Virus record (IMG/VR): IMGVR_UViG_3300037852_000181
Span: 1-35,341 of that record
Source of the DNA: a virus
Length of the DNA: 35,341 bases
Strand: one strand, 5' to 3'
Shown: positions 25,853 to 31,550 of the stretch, piece by piece
Position numbering within the stretch: the first letter of the stretch is position 1
How the letters are laid out: each line of letters opens with the position of its first letter
Translations under genes and position numbers: made by a program
Notes under the pieces: model-generated
What the model saw: only the letters and a program-made list of their open reading frames with translations
Database searches by the model: none
Told to the model about the DNA's origin: nothing

Positions 25853-26197
25853 TTACTCTGGATTGTACCATGTCATGTCGGTTGCAAGTGGGTGCCTGAT
25901 CCATTCATCTTCATCGGTTGAAACATCAGCTGGGGGCGAGCCATACTTGGCAGTTGCGGCTTTCAGCAGGGTCCAGATATGCTCTGGGCTGGCTTTCAGC
26001 GCGTTGATTTTCGCTGCTGCCAGTTCGCTGACATCTAGCGTAGGTTCTTTGCCAAAATGATATGCGACCCGTTGCATTTGATTGAACCCTATGAACTCTT
26101 CAAAGTGGGTGTAGCCATAATCAAATTCCTTAAATTTGCTATGGTGAACCCTATAGATCATCTTGGCTTGATTGATCTGATGTCTGCTGACTTTCAT
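25853..26197 (-). CDS. GPH-motif family protein, array B, degenerate motif (114 aa)
   Basis: HFEEFIGFNQMQR is the middle block; LKASPEHIWTLLKAATAK replaces the C-terminal block, with an acidic tail (PADVSTDEDEW) added. The start at 26197 overlaps the upstream gene by 47 nt, but its N-terminal helix aligns with the paralogues (NQAKMIYRVHHSKF), which supports it over the ATG at 26161. Confidence 0.65.
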   Translation of the reverse strand: MKVSRHQINQAKMIYRVHHSKFKEFDYGYTHFEEFIGFNQMQRVAYHFGKEPTLDVSELAAAKINALKASPEHIWTLLKAATAKYGSPPADVSTDEDEWIRHPLATDMTWYNPE

Positions 26198-26489
26198 CTT
26201 TGATTCTCGAATAGTGTGCTTTTAGCAGTGCGTAAGAGTACGGGCCTGCCAGTGCTTTGACTACTTCATTGGCTTGTTTGGATAAATGGACAATATGATG
26301 AACTGTGCCATCTGGCCTTAAGTGAAAGTTTACTGCCCCCTTAATGGGTTCGCCTTCTTTATTTGGTCCCAGATAAGGCAGTAGGAAAGTGAAAAATTCA
26401 TAATCCCTAAAGTGACGTGGCACCCTGCTTTCAACGTACCTGATATAATTAGCTTCTGCTTTTTGATATAAATCGTAATCTATCCACAT
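26151..26489 (-). CDS. GPH-motif family protein, array B (112 aa)
   Basis: EFFTFLLPYLGPNKEG near residues 35-50 and LAGPYSYALLKAHYSRIK near 82-99, preceded by helix LSKQANEVVKA. Ends in a Ser/Gln/Asp-rich tail. Start 26489 lies just inside the upstream gene end and aligns with the N-terminal helix of the paralogues (LYQKAEANYIRYV). Confidence 0.7.
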   Translation of the reverse strand: MWIDYDLYQKAEANYIRYVESRVPRHFRDYEFFTFLLPYLGPNKEGEPIKGAVNFHLRPDGTVHHIVHLSKQANEVVKALAGPYSYALLKAHYSRIKDESQQTSDQSSQDDL

Positions 26490-26734
26490 CTGATTTTCCA
26501 CGCTTTGTACAAGGTTTGGTAGTGCGGGCTGAGAAGCATATCCATCCTGTGCTTGAATTTGTCTGGGATATGGTATCTCCACTCCTCAAGCGTTATTGGC
26601 GCTACTTTTGGGTTCGTAGTAGCCTCTTCCCATGTAGTACCCAGCCAGTCATAAAAATCTTGGTATCGTAATCCTGTAAGTCTGTGATAGCGCCACAAAC
26701 CTATGTTAAGTTCTTCACCTGTGAACCACGCCAT
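26480..26734 (-). CDS. GPH-motif family protein, array B (84 aa)
   Basis: DFYDWLGTTWEEA near residues 26-38 and LLSPHYQTLYKAWKIRCG at the very C-terminus. One of the shortest members, close to a minimal family unit of N-terminal helix, F-x-x-F-L-G, spacer and block. TAATG overlap at its start. Confidence 0.75.
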   Translation of the reverse strand: MAWFTGEELNIGLWRYHRLTGLRYQDFYDWLGTTWEEATTNPKVAPITLEEWRYHIPDKFKHRMDMLLSPHYQTLYKAWKIRCG

Positions 26735-26997
26735 TAGGATTTTCCTTGTCTATGTGCCCATGCCCAGAACAGAGCTTCACCATGTGGGCCTAGGAACTGT
26801 TCCAGTTTTTTGAAGGCATCATCCTTCATGTAGTAGAGGGTGCGGCTTGAAGTGGTTCGTGGCTTCTGTAATGGAATGTGTAGGTAAGCTGAAAAACAAA
26901 TGCAGCCCTCTTCAAGCAGTATCGCAGGCATTTTAGCTCTTATGTTTTCGTATTTGGTCCAAGCTTGCTCGATAGCCTCTTCAACTACCCACGGCAT
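26734..26997 (-). CDS. GPH-motif family protein, array B (87 aa)
   Basis: CFSAYLHIPLQKP is in the middle position and FLGPHGEALFWAWAHRQG ends the protein, with helix DDAFKKLE before it. The conserved Lys of the block is Trp here. It overlaps the next gene by 1 nt (TAATG). Confidence 0.75.
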   Translation of the reverse strand: MPWVVEEAIEQAWTKYENIRAKMPAILLEEGCICFSAYLHIPLQKPRTTSSRTLYYMKDDAFKKLEQFLGPHGEALFWAWAHRQGKS

Positions 26998-27006
26998 TAG
27001 GGTTTC

Positions 27007-27357
27007 CTATCTAAGAAAATCATAGTAGAAACTCATTACAAACGCTGAGTAATAGTAGGTGTATTTTTTTAGTTTCATCCAAACCCAGCCCAAGCCTGAG
27101 TACTTTCTGACCACCATTGCCTTGAGCACCAACTCACCGTGCTCTGAGTTGAGCAATTGGATAATGTGCTTGGTGTGGGCGCTCACTGGCACTTCAACTA
27201 CATCTGGATTTTTCATATTAAATTGAATCGTGTGCAGCCCATAATCTATGAATGCTGCAAACTCATAGATGTTTTTCAGTTTCTTATAGTTTAGTTTTCT
27301 GTTTTCACAGAACCGATCATAGGCTGGTGCGCCTTCACTTTGAACAAGCTCATTCAT
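27007..27357 (-). CDS. GPH-motif family protein, array B, first gene, with hydrophobic C-terminal extension (116 aa)
   Basis: IYEFAAFIDYGLHTI and LNSEHGELVLKAMVVRKY (about 68-86) mark the family. A C-terminal extension of about 30 residues is aromatic and hydrophobic (KKYTYYYSAFVMSFYYDF), which could bind a membrane or partner. It starts array B; the divergent gap to the plus-strand genes (27358-27447) must hold its promoter. Confidence 0.7.
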   Translation of the reverse strand: MNELVQSEGAPAYDRFCENRKLNYKKLKNIYEFAAFIDYGLHTIQFNMKNPDVVEVPVSAHTKHIIQLLNSEHGELVLKAMVVRKYSGLGWVWMKLKKYTYYYSAFVMSFYYDFLR

Positions 27358-27447
27358 TGGGTTCCCCTTGTTGAAACAAAACCTGATGTTATCATGCGCG
27401 GCGTGCTTCTTACAGGAAGTAATGTTTCATCGTAAAGGGAAAGTTAG

Positions 27448-27612
27448 ATGGCCAAACACAGTAAAGCCCATCCTGGGTTCAAGGCGGTTGAAGCAAAGAT
27501 AGGTAAAAATCCTAAGATAAAGAATCCTGGTGCAGTACTAGCAGCAGCTTCGAGGGGTGCCAGTAAGGCAGCTCACAAAGCTAATCCTCGCTTGAATAAG
27601 GTGAAAGGGTGA
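27448..27612 (+). CDS. Small basic phage protein ending in RLNKVKG (54 aa)
   Basis: MAKHSKAHPGFKAVEAKIGK, then AGAVLAAASRGASKAAHKA-like helix (here GAVLAAASRGASKAAH) and PRLNKVKG. The H-P-G-F-K-A-V opening and L-K/N-x-V-K-G ending are familiar from a very common small phage protein of unknown function, probably nucleic-acid binding. AAGGGA lies upstream. First gene of the right-hand plus-strand block. Confidence 0.65.
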   Translation: MAKHSKAHPGFKAVEAKIGKNPKIKNPGAVLAAASRGASKAAHKANPRLNKVKG

Positions 27613-27857
27613 GGTTTCAAATACAAGGTGACACCCTTGTACTTGAAGACGGTACTGTAATTCCATTTGATGGAGGATTCCCTATGCCTTTGAAAAAGGG
27701 TAGTAGCCCCGCAGTTAAGAAACAGAATTTTAAGGAATTTCACAAAGGTAAAACATTTGCACACACTGAGGCTAAGTTCGGCAAGGAACGAGCGAACAAG
27801 CAGGCAGTGGCTGTTGTATTGAGTGAGGCCCGCAAGGGTAAGAAAAAGCCGGTTTAG
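27609..27857 (+). CDS. Small basic phage protein (82 aa, or 57 aa from ATG 27684)
   Basis: The C-terminal part MPLKKGSSPAVKKQNFKEFH...GKERANKQAVAVVLSEARKG matches a common small phage family (MPLKKG ... K-Q-A-V-A-x-x-L-S-E-A). GTG 27609 overlaps the preceding stop (GTGA), but ATG 27684 has GGAGG 7 nt upstream and matches the family start, so the shorter form is at least equally likely. The last ten nt, including the stop, are also the first ten nt of the tRNA. Confidence 0.65.
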   Translation: MRFQIQGDTLVLEDGTVIPFDGGFPMPLKKGSSPAVKKQNFKEFHKGKTFAHTEAKFGKERANKQAVAVVLSEARKGKKKPV

Positions 27858-27922
27858 CTCAGTGGTAGAGCTACTGCTTTGTAAGCAGTGGGTCGGGAGT
27901 TCGAACCTCTCAACCGGCTCCA
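27848..27922 (+). tRNA. tRNA-Thr (anticodon UGU)
   Basis: Acceptor GCCGGTT/AACCGGC (27848-27854/27912-27918), discriminator T, encoded CCA (27920-27922). The anticodon stem ACTGC/GCAGT encloses loop TTTGTAA with anticodon TGT, reading ACA codons. D-loop GGTAG and T-loop GTTCGAACCTC are canonical. Its 5' end overlaps the preceding CDS. Confidence 0.95.
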
Positions 27923-27928
27923 GACAAG

Positions 27929-27966
27929 AACACCCTCTGGTGGCCGGAATGAAACCAGAGGGTGTT
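27929..27966 (+). terminator. 12-bp hairpin after the tRNA
   Basis: AACACCCTCTGG (27929-27940) pairs perfectly with CCAGAGGGTGTT (27955-27966). No T-run follows, so it may be a processing or stability hairpin for the tRNA transcript rather than an intrinsic terminator. Confidence 0.55.
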
Positions 27967-28094
27967 CGAGTGGGGTGGCTTATACCCCCTCCAGCTGAGT
28001 TTGCTGCCCAGCCTCCTATGCCTGCCATAAGCTATTTGCATTTTCAAGTAGGAACAGTTATTTATACGATAGTTTTTAAAGTTGAGGGCTGCGT

Positions 28095-28325
28095 ATGTCT
28101 GATTTTGTTGTGGGGTCGGTCAAGTGGTTCAACCCCTTGAAAGGATACGGTTTCGTAATTCATGAGGGCAAAGACGTTTTCATACACAGTAAAAGACTTA
28201 GAGAATCTGGGCTTGTAGTGTCAAAAGATACAACGATTATAAATTTAGATCCCGGTGAGAGGCTTAAATTTAGAATTGAAACCGGCCCAAAGGGGCCATT
28301 TGCAACCGAAATCTCAAAGGCATAG
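28095..28325 (+). CDS. Cold-shock-domain protein (76 aa)
   Basis: RNP1-like KGYGFV (residues 15-20) and RNP2-like DVFIH (27-31) in the typical order after GSVKWFN, in a 76-residue protein of normal CSD length. Binds single-stranded RNA or DNA; in a phage it may act as an RNA chaperone or antiterminator, or help translate structured phage mRNAs. Its basic loop (HSKRLRESG) and C-terminal strand (KFRIETGPKGPFATEI) match the fold. GAGGGC precedes the ATG. Confidence 0.9.
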   Translation: MSDFVVGSVKWFNPLKGYGFVIHEGKDVFIHSKRLRESGLVVSKDTTIINLDPGERLKFRIETGPKGPFATEISKA

Positions 28326-28327
28326 AC

Positions 28328-28825
28328 ATGGCTAGCCCTAATTTCAATGAAATGCAGACTACAACAAAACAAAACAGATCAGGGGGTAAGAAAGGGTTGA
28401 AGAAGGCACAGGCTGGGGTGCCTATCCCTGCAAAAGACTTCTCTTCAGAGAAAAAAGAGGCCGCAGCAGCTGGTCGATCCAGCAGCACACCAGTACCTGA
28501 GAAAAAGTCTTGGGAAACTTCAGGCCAAGATATGATGTCTGATTACCGTGAGGCACGACGTCAGGGAAAATCAGCTGAGGATTATGAAGATAGCGCTCGT
28601 GATCGTATTTCAGACGTAGCCGGTCAGCGTCGTATGGACGCCAAAGAAATCAATAAAGACGAATACCCTACGCATGAAGGCGGGCATGACCGAGGCAAGT
28701 CAGCATTTGGCAATCCACCCAAGAATGCTCATGGATTTGGCCATACAAGTTCAAATAAAGATGGGCACTTGCGTAAATCAGGTCATCCCGGCGCACATCA
28801 ACTTGGAAAGAAGGGAAGTAAGTAA
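28328..28825 (+). CDS. Hypothetical low-complexity basic protein (165 aa)
   Basis: Hydrophilic and probably unstructured: Lys/Gln/Ser-rich start, EKKEAAAAGRSSSTPVPEKK, helix YREARRQGKSAEDYEDSARD, then a Gly/His-rich end. The final SGHPGAHQLGKK matches the end of the next protein (SGVSGAHRLGCK), so the two share a C-terminal tag-like motif. Function unknown. TAATG overlap with the next gene. Confidence 0.65.
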   Translation: MASPNFNEMQTTTKQNRSGGKKGLKKAQAGVPIPAKDFSSEKKEAAAAGRSSSTPVPEKKSWETSGQDMMSDYREARRQGKSAEDYEDSARDRISDVAGQRRMDAKEINKDEYPTHEGGHDRGKSAFGNPPKNAHGFGHTSSNKDGHLRKSGHPGAHQLGKKGSK

Positions 28826-29124
28826 TGGCTATGAAGAAAAAGATGGGTGGTGGTTATTCATTGAAACATGACAACCAGCCAAAGGGCAAAAGTATCGGTG
28901 TTCCGTCTAAGGTGGTTGATAGCATGCCCAAGGGTGGCAGCTCTGGCGGCATGCACTCTGGTCAGCCTTCAGGTCACAGCATTGGTGTTCCGGACCGTAG
29001 CAACCCTGTGAAGAACATGGGTATTTATGGCAAGGACAGTGGTGGTGGGATCTTCAAGACTAGAGGTAAGGTCTTGATCAATTCAGGTGTGTCAGGTGCA
29101 CATCGGTTAGGCTGTAAAAAATGA
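28825..29124 (+). CDS. Hypothetical Gly/Ser-rich protein (99 aa)
   Basis: Contains two repeats (KGKSIGVPSKVVDSMPKGG and SGHSIGVPDRSNPVKNMG) and ends with SGVSGAHRLGCK, shared with the protein before it. Gly/Ser-rich linkers and no hydrophobic core suggest a flexible protein, perhaps a minor virion or packaging-associated component given its position. Overlaps both neighbours. Confidence 0.65.
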   Translation: MAMKKKMGGGYSLKHDNQPKGKSIGVPSKVVDSMPKGGSSGGMHSGQPSGHSIGVPDRSNPVKNMGIYGKDSGGGIFKTRGKVLINSGVSGAHRLGCKK

Positions 29125-29447
29125 AGAAGCGTATTCGTACCCAGCCAACTAATCCATTTTATTCGAGTGAGCCCGCAGTAGCCAGAGGGCTCATGGCTAC
29201 TAAACCCCCTGTGCAGAATGCATCATTGGGGAACAAACCTTCAAAGACTACACCGCAAAAGCCCGGTAGGATGTCAGGCTTTGCGGGTTTTGTTGATAAG
29301 CATAAACCGAAGCAACAGGGCATTAAGCCAAAACCCCCTGCTTTTGTTCCCGGTGGAAAATCCAAGTCACCGAAGCAAACAGTGGTTAAAGCAACTAAGC
29401 CTCCCAAGAGGAATCTTGGCGGCATTAAAGCTATGAAGAGCATGTGA
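29121..29447 (+). CDS. Hypothetical Pro/Lys-rich protein (108 aa)
   Basis: Strongly basic and Pro-rich (KPSKTTPQKPGRMSGFAGFV, KHKPKQQGIKPKPPAF, KPPKRNLGGIKAMKSM). Predicted disordered and nucleic-acid binding. It lies between the Gly-rich proteins and the small terminase, with ATGA-type overlaps on both sides. Confidence 0.6.
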   Translation: MKKRIRTQPTNPFYSSEPAVARGLMATKPPVQNASLGNKPSKTTPQKPGRMSGFAGFVDKHKPKQQGIKPKPPAFVPGGKSKSPKQTVVKATKPPKRNLGGIKAMKSM

Positions 29448-30013
29448 TGACCTATCAGAGGAAGACTGATCAGCCCTATACTATGTCAGAGGCGTCGCTT
29501 GCTCAGCGCAGGAAGCCTACACAAGCTCGTCTTAAAGCTTGGCGTAAATGGCAAGTACCTGAAGGGGGCATTTTAAACCCTTATGGTCGTTCCGGTTGTG
29601 GTGATGGCACAGACAAAGATCATTTAGCTTTAAGGCCAAAGGAAATGCAACGTACAAGACTTTTTGTTACTAAGAATAAGCTTCGCGCACTTGAAGCACA
29701 TGAACTTCAAAAGATAGCTCGTGAATCTGCTGAAGACGCCATGGCCACCCTGAAGGAGATTTGTAAGAACCGACGTGCACCAGAGGCTACTCGTATTGCG
29801 GCTTCGGCAGTCATCCTTGACCGTGGTTACGGTAAGGCTTCTCAAACCAGCATTACTGCGAATGTGACCAATGGCAAAGCGCGCGATATTACTGCCGAGG
29901 AGCTCGACAGGAGAACTACAGCAGCTCTCAACCGAGTTGAAGAGCTTACTAACCGAGCGCCAAAAGCGGGAAAGAGCACGGAAGGACCTGCTGACATACA
30001 CAAGCTTAATTAA
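29444..30013 (+). CDS. Terminase small-subunit-like protein (DUF5681-type region; 189 aa)
   Basis: A basic start with GGILNPYGRSG (the N-P-x-G-R type motif), then a helical domain ending RRAPEATRIAASAVILDRGYGKASQ, which is typical of DUF5681-like proteins encoded just before large terminases. It would recognise phage DNA for packaging. The C-terminus (ITAEELDRRTTAALNRVEEL) is helical, perhaps for oligomerisation. Its last 143 nt overlap the large terminase in another frame. Confidence 0.7.
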   Translation: MMTYQRKTDQPYTMSEASLAQRRKPTQARLKAWRKWQVPEGGILNPYGRSGCGDGTDKDHLALRPKEMQRTRLFVTKNKLRALEAHELQKIARESAEDAMATLKEICKNRRAPEATRIAASAVILDRGYGKASQTSITANVTNGKARDITAEELDRRTTAALNRVEELTNRAPKAGKSTEGPADIHKLN

Positions 30014-31550
30014 TATCCCCAGTGGGCCTATCCGTGATGATCCAAATGAAGAGGACGAAATTGAGCAGTTTCGTCCTCGAAAACAATTATTTGGAGCCCA
30101 TCATCTTTTATGGTTAGACTGTCTTCAGCAAGTTGCTGACGGCAAAATCAAACGTCTTTTGGGCATGATGCCGCCCGGTTCTGCTAAGTCTATTTATACT
30201 TCAGTTGTGTTCCCCACTTATGTGATGGGACGTTTTCGTGGATCAAACATCATCCTTGCCAGTTATGGTTCTGACCTACCACGTAAATTCGGACGGCGAG
30301 CTCGATCGATCGTCCAGCAATCCATCTATAACCGAATATTTAACACACAATTATCAGCCGAGAGTCAGGCTGCTGATGAATGGGCACTTAATAATGGCAG
30401 CGAATGGTTGGCCCGTGGTATCCTTACTGGAATCACAGGTAATAGAGCCGATGGCATTGTTTGGGACGATTTAATCAGAGGTCGTGAACAAGCTGACTCC
30501 GATGTCATCAGACAGAAAACATGGGAAGCTTATGTTGACGACCTCGGCTCACGTAAAAAACCCCTTGCCTGGGAAATTGGCATTACAACCCGCTGGCATG
30601 AGGACGATCCCGCAGGTCGTATTTTACCAGAGCATTATAGTGGTGAGTCGGGATGGATCCACTGCCGGGACGGTAACGATTGGTACGTTGTATGCCTTCC
30701 CGCAATATGTGAAAGAGACGACGATATATTAGGGCGTAAGCCGGGTGAGATCCTTTGGCCTGAGTGGTTCAATGAGGAAATGTTCTCAACGCCAAAGCGT
30801 AACCCGCGCACGTGGAACTCACTATATCAACAGCGCCCAGCCCCAGATAGCGGTACATACTTTCAAAGTTCGTGGCTTAAAACCTATGAACAGAATGCCA
30901 AGAATGGTTTCCCATATGGAATGGAACACGGGGATCTGAACATCTATGGGGCCAGTGATTACGCGGTCACTGAGGGTCGTGAAAACTATACCGTCCACAT
31001 TGTGGTTGGTCTTGATCATAATGAAGATATTTATGTTCTAGATTTATGGCGTCAGCAGACTACATCCGATCACTGGGTTGATGCGTTTTGTGATTTAGTA
31101 AAACGTTGGCATCCTATTGGGTGGGCGGAAGAGTCTGGCCAAATTAATGCGTCTGTTGGCCCGTTCCTTGTAAAGCGTATGCGTGAGCGCCAAGCATTTG
31201 TTTCGCGCCTTCAATTTCCTTCGCTTAAATCTAAGACTATGCGGGCTCAGAGCATCATTGGTCGCATGGCTCAAAAGGGTTTGTATTGTCCTTTTGGAGC
31301 TGATTGGTTTCCAGAATTCAGACGTGAATTGATGGTGTTTGACGCTGGTAAGAATGATGACCAAGTGGACGCATTGGGGTTGATTGGTCAGATTTTGGAC
31401 AAAATGTTTGGTGCTGATAAATCTTCTAGTCAGAAGGAACCTCCTAAGGTATTGTCTACTAATCCAAATGATTGCACAGTTACGCTTGAAGATTTATTTG
31501 AAGCTAACGAAACACGTTATGACCGGTCAAGGATACTTAGGATCAATTGA
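29871..31550 (+). CDS. terL: Terminase large subunit (559 aa)
   Basis: ATPase: Walker A-like GMMPPGSAKS (about 98-107) and Walker B GIVWDDLI (195-202), after the HH-x-x-W-L-D-C-L entry helix. Nuclease: YGASDYAVTEG (about 358-368) supplies the first acidic residue, and DDQVDALGL (497-505) the late one. The length is normal for a packaging motor. It cuts and pumps DNA into the prohead through the portal encoded next. The start is uncertain: ATG 29871 has a weak site and overlaps the small-subunit gene by 143 nt, but the family N-terminal segment (RARKDLLTYTS) lies before the end of that gene, so a long overlap is real. Confidence 0.95.
   Translation: MAKRAILLPRSSTGELQQLSTELKSLLTERQKRERARKDLLTYTSLINIPSGPIRDDPNEEDEIEQFRPRKQLFGAHHLLWLDCLQQVADGKIKRLLGMMPPGSAKSIYTSVVFPTYVMGRFRGSNIILASYGSDLPRKFGRRARSIVQQSIYNRIFNTQLSAESQAADEWALNNGSEWLARGILTGITGNRADGIVWDDLIRGREQADSDVIRQKTWEAYVDDLGSRKKPLAWEIGITTRWHEDDPAGRILPEHYSGESGWIHCRDGNDWYVVCLPAICERDDDILGRKPGEILWPEWFNEEMFSTPKRNPRTWNSLYQQRPAPDSGTYFQSSWLKTYEQNAKNGFPYGMEHGDLNIYGASDYAVTEGRENYTVHIVVGLDHNEDIYVLDLWRQQTTSDHWVDAFCDLVKRWHPIGWAEESGQINASVGPFLVKRMRERQAFVSRLQFPSLKSKTMRAQSIIGRMAQKGLYCPFGADWFPEFRRELMVFDAGKNDDQVDALGLIGQILDKMFGADKSSSQKEPPKVLSTNPNDCTVTLEDLFEANETRYDRSRILRIN

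Noticed and set aside
28036-28070. Promoter before the cold-shock gene (TTGCAT ... TATTTA)
   Set aside because: The -10 match is poor; the gene may be read from upstream.
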